A stretch of DNA of 30,305 nt from a bacterium (GTDB lineage: Bacteria > Patescibacteria > ABY1 > JACQRZ01), in assembly GCA_030688365.1 (NCBI GenBank), contig JAUYIE010000009.1, forward strand, positions 1 to 30,305, given 5' to 3'. Positions 1-7,423 of the stretch are shown piece by piece (within the stretch, counting starts at the first letter, position 1; every line of letters begins with the position of its first letter). The notes under the pieces were generated by a model. It worked only from the letters and a program-made list of their open reading frames with translations, had not been told where the DNA came from and made no database searches. The position numbers and the translations under genes are program-made.

Positions 1-508
1 GGGTCTCGCGACCAAATACGGTTACCAACACTTTAATCTTTCCACGAGCTTCGTCAATCTCTGCCACTTTACCCTCAAAGCCTTTGAATGGTCCATCGGT
101 AATTTGAACCGGCGTTCCCACACCAACATCAATCTTAAACTTAGGCTCTTCAGCACCCATACGCTTCATGAGAAACTCCATTTCATCATCAGAAACAGGG
201 GTGGGGACGGTGCCGGTACCAATAAATCCCGTCACATTGGGCGTATTTCGCACTACGTACCATGAGTCATCGGTGACGACCATCTCTACGAGGACATAGC
301 CGGGAAAGATCTTTTCTATCACGGTTTTGCGCTTTCCATTTTTTATTTTAATTTTTCGTTCAGTAGGAATAAGGACATTGTAGATTTTATCTTCCATGTC
401 CATGGATTCAATACGCTGTTTGAGGTTTCGCACCACATTTTCCTCATACCCTGAATAGGTATGGATAGCGTACCACCGTTTTCCCAAATTGGCGGTTTGT
501 TTTGCCAT
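1..508 (-). CDS. nusG: Transcription termination/antitermination factor NusG (3' end cut by window edge)
   Basis: The minus strand from the ATG at 506-508 is open for 169 codons to the window edge. It starts MAKQTANLGKRWYAIHTYSG, the typical start of the NusG NGN domain, followed by FPGYVLVEM and VRNTPNVTGFIG, which are NGN hallmarks. Near the visible end GPFKGFEGKVAEID is the KOW motif. NusG binds the RNA polymerase clamp, affects pausing and couples transcription to Rho or the ribosome. Family members are about 180 residues, so only about 10 C-terminal residues are missing. It lies directly downstream of secE, the usual bacterial arrangement. No Shine-Dalgarno is visible. A TATAAT at 514-519 contains the secE stop codon and sits 5 nt before the ATG, so leaderless transcription from within secE is possible in addition to cotranscription. 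Confidence 0.96.
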   Translation of the reverse strand, partial: MAKQTANLGKRWYAIHTYSGYEENVVRNLKQRIESMDMEDKIYNVLIPTERKIKIKNGKRKTVIEKIFPGYVLVEMVVTDDSWYVVRNTPNVTGFIGTGTVPTPVSDDEMEFLMKRMGAEEPKFKIDVGVGTPVQITDGPFKGFEGKVAEIDEARGKIKVLVTVFGRET

Positions 509-513
509 AAAAT

Positions 514-519
514 ATTATA
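514..519 (-). promoter_or_regulatory. Candidate -10 box directly upstream of nusG (leaderless start)
   Basis: TATAAT on the minus strand, 5 nt before the nusG ATG; its TAA is also the secE stop codon. There is no clear -35. A start about 7 nt downstream would fall on the start codon. AT-rich chance is possible. Confidence 0.35.
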
Positions 520-712
520 ACAATAAGATTCTTTCTAAACCAAAATTAAAAGAGATATCTAAAATACCTAAAAAGATAGCCACTGCAATGCTAAAAACAA
601 CAACAAGAATAGTATCACGGATTACCTGTTGGCGTGTCGGCCATACCACAAGTTTTAACTCCTGATATGATCCGATGAAATACTGCTGAATTCGTCGTAA
701 TAGCTTTCTCAT
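515..712 (-). CDS. secE: Preprotein translocase subunit SecE
   Basis: SecE is the small essential subunit of the SecYEG channel that clamps SecY in the cytoplasmic membrane. The 65-residue product has a basic amphipathic N-terminus, the conserved ELKLVVWPTRQQV segment (residues about 18-30; bacterial SecE consensus has VxWPxRxE), then one hydrophobic helix (about 33-55). This is the short single-helix form found in most bacteria outside the enterics. The frame is open upstream to an ATG at 784, but the strong promoter at 763-791 lies inside that extension, so the start must be downstream; the ATG at 710-712 is chosen. A TTG three codons upstream is an alternative. No Shine-Dalgarno is seen. 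nusG follows after 6 nt. Confidence 0.93.
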   Translation of the reverse strand: MRKLLRRIQQYFIGSYQELKLVVWPTRQQVIRDTILVVVFSIAVAIFLGILDISFNFGLERILLL

Positions 713-762
713 ACGATACAATAATGTATTTAAAAAAGGCCAACATGGCGCCTTTAATATAT

Positions 763-791
763 ATACTATACCGCCAGGATACAAATGTCAA
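763..791 (-). promoter_or_regulatory. Strong sigma70-type promoter for secE-nusG
   Basis: Minus strand TTGACA (786-791), 17-nt spacer, TAGTAT (763-768). It lies just after the gyrB stop (798), so secE-nusG has its own promoter. Predicted start is near 755, giving a leader of about 43 nt. In that leader AAAGGC and GCCTTT flank a 9-nt loop and are followed by more T, a weak attenuator-like hairpin. Confidence 0.85.
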
Positions 792-797
792 CTATAC

Positions 798-2864
798 CTA
801 AATATCAATGTTTTTTGCACTCTTGGCATGAATTTGAATAAAACGTTTCCGTGGTTCCACCGCCGCACCCATCAGTACATCAAACACTTCATCAGCATGT
901 TCCGCGTCCGCAATGTGTACTTGTTTCATCACACGAGTTTCAGGATTCATTGTTGTTTGCCAAAGTTGCTCTGGATTCATCTCACCCAGACCTTTGTATC
1001 GTTGAACTGAAATACGGGGTCCGCTAGGTGCAGGGGTTTCTTCTGTATCTGTGCCATTTTCACTGACTACCTCATCGTGCGGTTCCGCATTTTCTTCCAC
1101 TATCACGACAGGAAGATCTTCGTTCTTTTTTCCTTTCGCTGATTTTTTACCGGCAATTATTCCCATCATTTCAGTTTTAGTGGCTTCAAGTTCTTCGTCA
1201 CTAAAAACATATCGCACATCCTTACCATATTGGACACGATAGAGTGGTGGCTGTGCGATATAAATATATCCCGCTGTAATAAGGTCAGGGAAATATCGAT
1301 AAAACAATGTCAATATAAGCGTACGGATGTGGGCACCGTCAACATCAGCATCAGTCATGATGATCACTCGGTGATATCGCAAGTTGTTTATATCAAATTG
1401 TTCACCAATATTTGTCCCCAATGCAATGATGAGAGATTTAATTTCATTAAACGCAAGCATTTTATCAAGACGAGCACGCTCAACATTGAGAATCTTTCCT
1501 TTCAACGGTAATATAGCTTGAAATTCACGATTGCGACCTTGCTTTGCCGATCCGCCAGCACTATCTCCCTCAACAAGATATATTTCAGAAAGTTTTGGAT
1601 CGCGAGAAGAACAATCAGAAAGTTTTCCTGGAAGTGTCAGCCCGTCTAACGCGCCTTTTCGTAATACAGCATCACGCGCACTTCGAGCAGCGACGCGGGC
1701 ACGAGCCGCAAGTAAACACTTACCGAGAATAGCTTCGGCTTCTTTTGGATGTTCTTCAAGAAAAATTGCAAACGCTTCTCCAAACACTGACTCAACAGCG
1801 GGACGAGCTTCAATATTTCCGAGTTTTGCTTTTGTTTGTCCCTCAAATTGCGGGTCTGGTAACTTGAGACTGATAATACATACAAGTCCTTCACGAACAT
1901 CATCGCCAGTGAGGTTATCTTCTTTTTCTTTTAAGTATTTTTTATCTCGAGCATATGCATTGATACTACGCGTCAGAGCAGTACGAAATCCCTGCACGTG
2001 CATACCGCCTTCAGGGTTAAGTATATTGTTCGTAAATGCAAAAAGATGTTCTTTGTATTCTTCAACATATTGGAGTGCTACTTCAACATAAACCTTCTCA
2101 TCATATTGTTTTTCAACATAAAAAATCTGTTCATGCTTTGGTTCGCGTTTGCGATTGATATGATTAATATATGAAGCGATACCTCCTTCAAAATAAAAAG
2201 TATATGACGGCGACTCCTCATCTTCTCTCTCATCTGTAATGGTAATTTTTACTCCTTTTGTTAAATACGCCTGCTGGCGTAGATGGTCAATGATTGTTTC
2301 CCATTCTAATTCTGTAGTACTGAATATAGAATCATCCGCCTTAAATGCAATCGTGGTCCCATGTCCTTTGGCAGGCCCAACCATTCGTATTTTTTTCAAC
2401 GGTTTTCCTTTTTGATAATCTTGCACATATATTTTACCTCCTACTTTTATTTCAGCACGTAATTCAGAGGATAATGCATTGACGACGGAAACACCGACAC
2501 CGTGGAGTCCGCCGGAAACTTTGTATGCCCCCTGACCAAATTTTCCACCCGCATGTAGTTTTGTAAGCACTGTTTCAAGCGCAGATACACCAGTTTGCTT
2601 ATGGATTTCTACGGGGATACCACGCCCGTTATCCACTACTTCAACCCATCCATCAGGAAGTAGTTTTACTGTGATATCATCACATTGACCTGCCATGGCT
2701 TCATCTATTGAGTTATCTACAACCTCCCAGATAAGGTGATGTAAACCCGCACTGGCAGTATTACCAATGTACATACCAGGACGTTTGCGAACAGCTTCTA
2801 GACCTTCAAGTACGGTGATTTGTCCGGCACCGTATTCATCGTCCTTTTTTGCAGTTTTTGCCAT
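798..2864 (-). CDS. gyrB: DNA gyrase subunit B
   Basis: GyrB is the ATPase subunit of gyrase, which introduces negative supercoils together with GyrA (not in the window). The 688-residue product shows the GHKL ATPase motifs RPGMYIG, VVDNSIDEA, NGRGIPVEIH and GGLHGVGVSVVNALS, then the TOPRIM motifs EGDSAGGSAKQGRNREFQA and TDADVDGAHI, and the C-terminal QRYKGLGEMNPEQLW. The string QAILPLKGKILNVE favours GyrB over ParE. Residues about 562-616, between TOPRIM and the C-terminal segment, are a low-complexity charged insertion (Lys-rich then Glu-rich) absent from compact homologues of about 640 residues. An upstream ATG at 2888 is only 2 nt from the -10 box at 2891-2896, so the ATG at 2862-2864 (MAKTAKKDDEYG) is chosen. 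Confidence 0.96.
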   Translation of the reverse strand: MAKTAKKDDEYGAGQITVLEGLEAVRKRPGMYIGNTASAGLHHLIWEVVDNSIDEAMAGQCDDITVKLLPDGWVEVVDNGRGIPVEIHKQTGVSALETVLTKLHAGGKFGQGAYKVSGGLHGVGVSVVNALSSELRAEIKVGGKIYVQDYQKGKPLKKIRMVGPAKGHGTTIAFKADDSIFSTTELEWETIIDHLRQQAYLTKGVKITITDEREDEESPSYTFYFEGGIASYINHINRKREPKHEQIFYVEKQYDEKVYVEVALQYVEEYKEHLFAFTNNILNPEGGMHVQGFRTALTRSINAYARDKKYLKEKEDNLTGDDVREGLVCIISLKLPDPQFEGQTKAKLGNIEARPAVESVFGEAFAIFLEEHPKEAEAILGKCLLAARARVAARSARDAVLRKGALDGLTLPGKLSDCSSRDPKLSEIYLVEGDSAGGSAKQGRNREFQAILPLKGKILNVERARLDKMLAFNEIKSLIIALGTNIGEQFDINNLRYHRVIIMTDADVDGAHIRTLILTLFYRYFPDLITAGYIYIAQPPLYRVQYGKDVRYVFSDEELEATKTEMMGIIAGKKSAKGKKNEDLPVVIVEENAEPHDEVVSENGTDTEETPAPSGPRISVQRYKGLGEMNPEQLWQTTMNPETRVMKQVHIADAEHADEVFDVLMGAAVEPRKRFIQIHAKSAKNIDI

Positions 2865-2890
2865 AGTTTCAGAATGTTTATATTTCATTT

Positions 2891-2919
2891 ATTATAGCAT
2901 ATCAATGTATTAGAGCAAG
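2891..2919 (-). promoter_or_regulatory. Extended -10 promoter of gyrB
   Basis: Minus strand TGCTATAAT: TATAAT at 2891-2896 preceded by TG, an extended -10. The -35 region (CTTGCT around 2914-2919) is poor. Predicted start about 2884, leader about 20 nt before the ATG at 2864. Confidence 0.65.
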
Positions 2920-3053
2920 AGAATAGGGAAGTACTCTATATAAAAAAATACCGCATTTTGGGCAATTCTACTCTGTAAATAATCCACTTTTCTTATATTC
3001 ATAAGCTTTTCATAAAATACGATAAATATAATGTTTTATTGACCATAACACCC

Positions 3054-3082
3054 TTGACAAAAGTGCACTGATATGGTATACT
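3054..3082 (+). promoter_or_regulatory. Strong promoter of the predicted non-coding RNA
   Basis: TTGACA (3054-3059), 17-nt spacer, TATACT (3077-3082); predicted start about 3089-3091. It is one of the best promoter matches in the window, yet the next coding start is more than 250 nt away beyond a terminator. Confidence 0.85.
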
Positions 3083-3089
3083 ACCGTGC

Positions 3090-3323
3090 AAGTAAGGTTT
3101 GCTCTAGGCGGACTATATGCCTGCAGGGAGCGCTAAACCTTATTTGAAAACTTAAATCCTTGTTGCAAGACCCTGTGTTTTGCAGGAAGGATGATACAGA
3201 GGAGGAGTTGAGAATTCGCGGGGAAAAAATACATCCTTGATTTGTCCCCAACATTCCCATGCATTACTCGTCTGTGTCATTCTTCCTTTGGATGTTGCTT
3301 CCCAAGTGGGGAAGCTTTTTTTT
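3090..3323 (+). ncRNA. Predicted structured non-coding RNA, about 234 nt, family unassigned
   Basis: The 459-bp gap between gyrB and the next gene holds a consensus promoter, a folded segment and an intrinsic terminator, with no credible ORF. Hairpin 1: 3091-3100 pairs with 3135-3144, then GCTC 3101-3104 with 3128-3131 and AGGC 3106-3109 with GCCT 3119-3122. Hairpin 2: CCTT near 3158-3161 with AAGG 3187-3190, and GCAA with TTGC inside. Long arm: AAGGA plus ATGATACAGA (3187-3200) with TCTGTGTCAT plus TCCTT (3271-3287), allowing a G-U pair and a bulge. Inside it are two roughly 20-nt unpaired strands and a distal helix GGGGA 3220-3224 / TCCCC 3245-3249. The terminator hairpin ends it. A helix, bubble and distal helix recall 6S RNA, but I cannot match it to 6S, tmRNA, SRP RNA or RNase P RNA motifs. 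A cis-acting leader for the gene at 3348 is possible, though that gene has its own -10 box. Confidence 0.65.
3297..3323 (+). terminator. Intrinsic terminator of the predicted ncRNA
   Basis: GCTTCCC (3297-3303), 5-nt loop, GGGAAGC (3309-3315), then eight T (3316-3323). A textbook rho-independent terminator. Confidence 0.92.
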
Positions 3324-3331
3324 GTTTGAGA

Positions 3332-3340
3332 TGATATACT
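3332..3340 (+). promoter_or_regulatory. Extended -10 promoter giving a leaderless start at 3348
   Basis: TGATATACT: TATACT at 3335-3340 preceded by TG, immediately after the ncRNA terminator. The ATG is 7 nt downstream, so the predicted start site coincides with the start codon. There is no convincing -35. Confidence 0.6.
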
Positions 3341-3347
3341 GTAGCAT

Positions 3348-4211
3348 ATGATCGATAATACATATCCCATCCCAAAAGAAGAATTGCAGGCACGATATTG
3401 GTTTCTTTCTCATCTGACTGACGTAAAAAAACTCGGTCATGGTATTTTTTTATTTTTTGATGTCATTCTTGTTCTGATTGTACTTGGTTATGCAATAAAT
3501 CTCTATGGTATACACCTTCTTTCATATCCACGTGCCTTGCGTGCTATGGCTCAACCATTATTACAAACCAATCCCGAATCATATCTTGTCCAGCCATTGA
3601 ATACAATGGAGGTTGGGGGAATATCACCTTCAAATGATCGCTCTGATCTCTATGCTTTGATGCAAAACCCAAATACTGCGTTTATGGCGCGTTTTACATA
3701 TTCCTTTTTTTATAATAATACCAAGCAAGGTTCCTTTGATGGTTTTCTTTATCCTGGTGAACAAAAATACTTGATTGGACTGGCATTATCGCCATTGTCT
3801 GGTTCGACTGCGCGAGTAGATGTAAGTAATTTACAATGGATACATTTAACCAACCAAGAACTGCTCAATGTTAAGACACGAACCGGCCTGATAACAAAGG
3901 ACTATGAATTTGCAAACAGTACAGGCGAGTTACCATTTAACCGTCTTATTTTTACATTGGAAAATAAGACAGGATATCAGTTTTCTAATGTTGCACTTCC
4001 AGTGGTACTGCGGTATGGTGGCAGAGTTGTGGCATTAAATTATACGATCATCGATACGATACCTCCCGCGTCTTCACGTATGGTTGATTTACGTTGGTTT
4101 GCTCCCGTAGGAGTGATTGACGGTTATGCGATAACACCAACGATTGATATATTTGATCAATCAACCTTCTTGACTCCTGCAGGCGAACCATTACCTCCTG
4201 TTCGTCGCTAA
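3348..4211 (+). CDS. Unknown protein with one N-terminal transmembrane segment
   Basis: The 287-residue product is not assigned to a named family. Residues about 31-53 (HGIFLFFDVILVLIVLGYAI) form one strong transmembrane helix after a charged N-terminus. There is no cleavable signal, so the remaining roughly 230 residues would face outside in a type II orientation. That part has a beta-rich pattern (repeated short hydrophobic strands, NYTIIDTIPP near the end) and ends in a Pro/Arg tail. It precedes the SEDS glycan polymerase gene by 11 nt, so a cell-envelope role is a reasonable guess. The start is the ATG 7 nt after a TATACT box; no ribosome binding site is present. Confidence 0.8.
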   Translation: MIDNTYPIPKEELQARYWFLSHLTDVKKLGHGIFLFFDVILVLIVLGYAINLYGIHLLSYPRALRAMAQPLLQTNPESYLVQPLNTMEVGGISPSNDRSDLYALMQNPNTAFMARFTYSFFYNNTKQGSFDGFLYPGEQKYLIGLALSPLSGSTARVDVSNLQWIHLTNQELLNVKTRTGLITKDYEFANSTGELPFNRLIFTLENKTGYQFSNVALPVVLRYGGRVVALNYTIIDTIPPASSRMVDLRWFAPVGVIDGYAITPTIDIFDQSTFLTPAGEPLPPVRR

Positions 4212-4222
4212 CTATCCTAAAT

Positions 4223-5317
4223 ATGTGGTCATCTATTTTCGTCCGCATAGGACGTTTTGATTGGGTGCTACTTTTAGCCGTGGGTGTTTTATTTGCCTTT
4301 GGCGCGACAGCAATCTATAGCGTGGGACTTGGCAAAGATCCGCAGGATTTTGGTTTTTTTTATAAACAATTGGCGACATTTGGTTTAGGATTTTTTATTA
4401 TGATGATTTTGGGGCTAATCCATTATCGTCTTGTCAGAAATTTTAGTGTCATAATATTTTTAGGTGCATGCTTGCTTTTGGTGACCCTTTTGGTGTTTGG
4501 TAATACTGTGCGTGGTACGAAAGGATGGTTTTTGATCGGTGGTATGGGATTTCAGCCGGTTGAATTTGTAAAAATTGCATTGATCATTTTTCTCGCCGCA
4601 TATTTTGATAAATATACACGACAAATTACACAATTGAGACATATTTTTATTAGTGGTGCGATTGCGTTTATCCCCATCATTCTCGTGGCATTACAACCTG
4701 ATTTTGGTTCTGCGGTTGTGCTATTTTTGATTTGGTTTGGGATGATCCTGGTGAGTGGTATACCAAAACGATATTTTCTCATCATGGTTACAATGATCAT
4801 TATGAGCATCGGATTGTGTTGGTTATTTGTATTTAAGGATTATCAAAAGGATAGAATTATTTCATTCATCAATCCACAGCACGATACACAGGGGGCAAAT
4901 TATAATGTACTCCAAGCACAAATTGCCGTTGGATCTGGGCAGATATTTGGGCGCGGTCTAGGTTCGGGATCACAAAGCCATTTAAAATTTTTGCCTGAAA
5001 ATCAGACAGATTTTATATTCGCTGTCTTAGCTGAAGAAATGGGTCTTTTGGGGTCAATTGTTGTTTTGCTGTTCTGGGTATTGTTGTTTTATCGATTAAG
5101 TCGTGGTATGCACCGAGCACGAGATGATTATGCCTTATTTGTCTGTTTGGGAGTCGCATTGATGTTTGGTACCGGGATGATCATTAATATTGGTGGGACA
5201 GTGGGCATCATACCTGTAACTGGTCTTGTTCTTCCTTTTATGAGTTATGGAGGGAGTTCACTCTTGGCCTCAATGATTGGCATCGGTCTCGTGCAGGGAA
5301 TCAACAGCCATACGTGA
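4223..5317 (+). CDS. rodA: SEDS-family peptidoglycan glycosyltransferase, RodA-like
   Basis: SEDS proteins (RodA/FtsW/SpoVE) polymerise lipid II into glycan strands with a class B PBP partner. The 364-residue product is almost entirely hydrophobic, with about 9-10 transmembrane helices. Diagnostic strings are FQPVEFVKIALI (SEDS consensus FQPSEL.K), QPDFGSA, FLPENQTDFIFAVLAEEMG and, at the end, GIIPVTGLVLPFMSYGGSS. The acidic residue in TDFIF lies in the region required for activity in studied homologues. RodA is preferred over FtsW because mreB and mreC occur elsewhere in the window and no division genes flank it, but the sequence alone does not settle this. It probably shares a transcript with the upstream membrane gene; no Shine-Dalgarno. 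Confidence 0.9.
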   Translation: MWSSIFVRIGRFDWVLLLAVGVLFAFGATAIYSVGLGKDPQDFGFFYKQLATFGLGFFIMMILGLIHYRLVRNFSVIIFLGACLLLVTLLVFGNTVRGTKGWFLIGGMGFQPVEFVKIALIIFLAAYFDKYTRQITQLRHIFISGAIAFIPIILVALQPDFGSAVVLFLIWFGMILVSGIPKRYFLIMVTMIIMSIGLCWLFVFKDYQKDRIISFINPQHDTQGANYNVLQAQIAVGSGQIFGRGLGSGSQSHLKFLPENQTDFIFAVLAEEMGLLGSIVVLLFWVLLFYRLSRGMHRARDDYALFVCLGVALMFGTGMIINIGGTVGIIPVTGLVLPFMSYGGSSLLASMIGIGLVQGINSHT

Positions 5318-5333
5318 AGAAGACGGCCATGTC

Positions 5334-5362
5334 TTGACAGTACATTGATGAAAAGGTATAGT
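5334..5362 (+). promoter_or_regulatory. Strong promoter of the L25 gene
   Basis: TTGACA (5334-5339), 17-nt spacer, TATAGT (5357-5362); start near 5369. It lies within an upstream in-frame extension of the L25 ORF, which excludes the ATG at 5345 as the start. Confidence 0.88.
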
Positions 5363-5389
5363 GCATTTCACAAGTATTTCTATTTATAT

Positions 5390-6073
5390 ATGGAAACTAT
5401 CACACTATTAGCACAACAAAGAACGATTGTCGGTAAAAAACTGAAATCTCTTAGGGTACAAAAACTGATCCCCGCCGTGTTGTATGGTCGCGAAGTTGCC
5501 ACACAGATGCTTTCCGTTCCTGTGGTCGCATTTGATAAAACCTATAATAAAGCGGGTGAAAGTGCTTTGGTGGATCTTGATATTGAAGGTGGCGAGACAC
5601 TTAAGGTGCTGATTCACGACGTTGCGCGCGATCCGGTGAAGGGGACGGTACAACATGTTGATTTTTATCAGGTGAACATGAAAGAAGAACTGACAACAGA
5701 GATACCATTGGTATTTGTTGGTGAGTCAAAAGCAGTAAAAGAACTGGGTGGAACTTTAGTCAAAAGTATTGAGGAATTAGAGGTACGATGTTTGCCAAGT
5801 GATTTGGTACACGAAATCACTGTTGATATTTCTTCGCTTATCACGTTTGAAGATGTATTGAAAGTAAAGGATGTAATCTTGCCAAGTGGTATGGCAGTCC
5901 TAAGTGATATTGATGACGTATTAGTTTCCGTTGATGAACCTGCTACAGATGAAGAGTTGGCGGCATTGGAAGAAAAACCAGTTGAAGACGTCGGCGCGGT
6001 TGAGATAGAAGAAAAAGGTAAGGAAAAAGATGAAAAAGAAGGCGAGGGTGAGAAAGAAGAAGAGAAAAAATAA
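5390..6073 (+). CDS. rplY: Large-subunit ribosomal protein L25 (CTC family)
   Basis: L25/CTC binds 5S rRNA in the 50S central protuberance. The 227-residue product has an N-terminal L25 domain (residues about 3-90: KLKSLRVQKLIPAVLYGR, then KVLIHDVARDPVKGTVQHVDFYQV, both characteristic) and the C-terminal TL5/CTC beta domain (about 100-190, with EIPLVFVGESKAVKELGG and ITVDISSL). It ends in a roughly 40-residue Glu/Lys low-complexity tail, common in this family. The ATG at 5390 (METITLLAQQR) is used because the promoter at 5334-5362 precludes the upstream in-frame ATG. No Shine-Dalgarno is seen. A perfect bidirectional terminator follows. Confidence 0.95.
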   Translation: METITLLAQQRTIVGKKLKSLRVQKLIPAVLYGREVATQMLSVPVVAFDKTYNKAGESALVDLDIEGGETLKVLIHDVARDPVKGTVQHVDFYQVNMKEELTTEIPLVFVGESKAVKELGGTLVKSIEELEVRCLPSDLVHEITVDISSLITFEDVLKVKDVILPSGMAVLSDIDDVLVSVDEPATDEELAALEEKPVEDVGAVEIEEKGKEKDEKEGEGEKEEEKK

Positions 6074-6084
6074 TTCTATTGATT

Positions 6085-6113
6085 ATAAAACCGACCACAT
6101 AGGTCGGTTTTAT
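6085..6113. terminator. Bidirectional terminator between rplY and prmC
   Basis: A perfect 12-bp inverted repeat, ATAAAACCGACC at 6085-6096 and its complement at 6102-6113, around a 5-nt loop. T-runs on both strands suit it to both convergent genes; it contains the prmC stop codon (6110-6112). Confidence 0.9.
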
Positions 6114-6964
6114 GTTTGAATCATTGCGACACGATCTTTTCCACAATCATCTTTAATAATCTGTATGTCTGCGTTTGAGAAATGTTGATGTGCAATTTTT
6201 GTTACCTGCATGCCTTGTTCGTAACCTATTTCAAGAAAAATTACGCCGTTTTTTTTAAGATATTGAGATGCTTGCATCAACAGTATTCGGATCAAGTCAA
6301 GACCATCTTTTCCAGCCAAAAGTGCCCCGTGAGGTTCGTATTTAATTTCGGGAAATAATTTAACAGCGCATGCGTATTCTTTTTTTGATAAATACGGAAG
6401 ATTAGAAATAATAATGTCGTATCTTTTTAAAATACCTTTGAGAAGATCATGTTTGGAAAAATTTACGCGCGATTCTAATTTCAATAACTTTACATTTTTT
6501 TTGGCAAGTGAGAGGGCTTTTGTGGATATATCAGTCGCTTCAATTTTTATGCCCTGCTCGGTATGGGTGGCCAGCGCAAGAGGTATACAACCAGAGCCAG
6601 TACCTACATCTATCAGTATTCGTGATTGTGGATGATTTGTCAGATAATCTAAAACAATGGTGATGAGCTTTTCCGTATCAGGACGAGGAATAAGGACATT
6701 CGGTGAAACATGAAATGGAAGGCCATAAAATTCTTTCCTACCAATGATGTAGGCGAGGGGTATACGTTGTGCTCGTTTTTTGATAAGCGTAGTAAATTTT
6801 GCCGATTGTGCTGTGGTAAGCACTTTTTCTCCATGCGCGAGAACGTACACGCGATCTTTTTTTAATACTGACGCAAGCAAAAGTTCGGCATCAAGATACG
6901 CCATGGGAATTTTTTTGGAAATGAGTTTTTTAGTTGCAGTGTGAAGTGCAAAAGAGATGGTCAT
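6110..6964 (-). CDS. prmC: Release-factor glutamine methyltransferase PrmC
   Basis: PrmC (HemK) transfers methyl from SAM to the Gln of the GGQ motif of RF1 and RF2. The 284-residue product has the helical N-terminal domain (DAELLLASVL, AYIIGRKEFYGLPFHV, VLIPRPDTE) and the Rossmann methylase domain with SAM motif DVGTGSGCIPLALA and acidic motif EATDIS. The catalytic motif reads SNLPYLS, not the canonical NPPY. The chosen ATG at 6962-6964 (MTISFALHTATKK) matches where the family domain begins. An in-frame ATG at 7012 would add 16 residues and lies 5 nt from a -10 box, so a leaderless longer form is an alternative. Its substrate gene prfA lies just upstream on the same strand, separated by a small gene on the opposite strand. 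Confidence 0.93.
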   Translation of the reverse strand: MTISFALHTATKKLISKKIPMAYLDAELLLASVLKKDRVYVLAHGEKVLTTAQSAKFTTLIKKRAQRIPLAYIIGRKEFYGLPFHVSPNVLIPRPDTEKLITIVLDYLTNHPQSRILIDVGTGSGCIPLALATHTEQGIKIEATDISTKALSLAKKNVKLLKLESRVNFSKHDLLKGILKRYDIIISNLPYLSKKEYACAVKLFPEIKYEPHGALLAGKDGLDLIRILLMQASQYLKKNGVIFLEIGYEQGMQVTKIAHQHFSNADIQIIKDDCGKDRVAMIQT

Positions 6965-7017
6965 GGGGGGTTGACTTTTATCCAATATACTGATAGTTTT
7001 GGTGTAGTACATAAAAA

Positions 7018-7026
7018 ATTATAGCA
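7018..7026 (-). promoter_or_regulatory. Extended -10 promoter of prmC, divergent from the gene at 7052
   Basis: Minus strand TGCTATAAT (TATAAT 7018-7023, TG 7025-7026). Predicted start about 7011, leaderless for the ATG at 7012 or a leader of about 47 nt for the ATG at 6964. A plus-strand TATACT at 7027-7032 for the divergent small gene abuts it, so the two promoters probably compete. Confidence 0.55.
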
Positions 7027-7051
7027 TATACTCACCTGAAAGGAGGGAGAC

Positions 7052-7423
7052 ATGAGCCGGAGTGAAATAATTACGGAATTAAATGAGGCTCACGGTATTG
7101 ACCCTCATGGTTTTCTAGCAAAAAATATACTATTTTCGCTGGGAGAGTATTTTTGCAGGAGAAGAGAGTTCCCCTTATTTTGGAAACAAAATTGGTTTTT
7201 TCTTTCTATGAGACCACTTAGGGTCAACGAGGATATACATGAACCGATTTTTCGATTCTCATATCCGTATGAGAGTCCTTTTCTTGAAGTTCGCCTAAAA
7301 GATATGCTTCGCGAACAAAAGGGAAGTTTTGTTTGTATTATAAACATTCATACCCCACCGGTTCTTAGTGTGGCTACTATACGGATATTTATGGTACACC
7401 GTACAAAATGTTTAGGAAACTGA
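7052..7423 (+). CDS. Small orphan protein of unknown function (123 aa)
   Basis: I do not recognise this protein. It is basic and aromatic-rich with no membrane segment or signal. The ATG is preceded by AAAGGAGGGAGAC, an excellent Shine-Dalgarno that most housekeeping genes here lack. A possible -10 (TATACT 7027-7032) lies just upstream and there is no cotranscribed neighbour. Its last 12 nt overlap the 3' end of the convergent prfA, and a long hairpin (7415-7442) sits at the junction. It shares size, isolation and a strong ribosome binding site with the genes at 9060 and 16651. Coding status rests mainly on the ribosome binding site and the intact 123-codon frame. Confidence 0.68.
   Translation: MSRSEIITELNEAHGIDPHGFLAKNILFSLGEYFCRRREFPLFWKQNWFFLSMRPLRVNEDIHEPIFRFSYPYESPFLEVRLKDMLREQKGSFVCIINIHTPPVLSVATIRIFMVHRTKCLGN

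Noticed and set aside
713..784. 24-codon N-terminal extension of SecE
   Set aside because: Contains the -10 box of the secE promoter and so would not be transcribed from it; not seen in the family.
1531..2091. 186-residue ORF antisense to gyrB
   Set aside because: Shadow of a strongly conserved gene; no promoter, ribosome binding site or recognisable motif.
3090..3323. Assignment of the structured RNA as tmRNA, RNase P RNA, SRP RNA or a T-box
   Set aside because: The conserved sequence blocks of these families, such as the RNase P GAGGAAAGUCC block or the T-box AGGGUGG bulge, are not present; 6S remains only a possibility.
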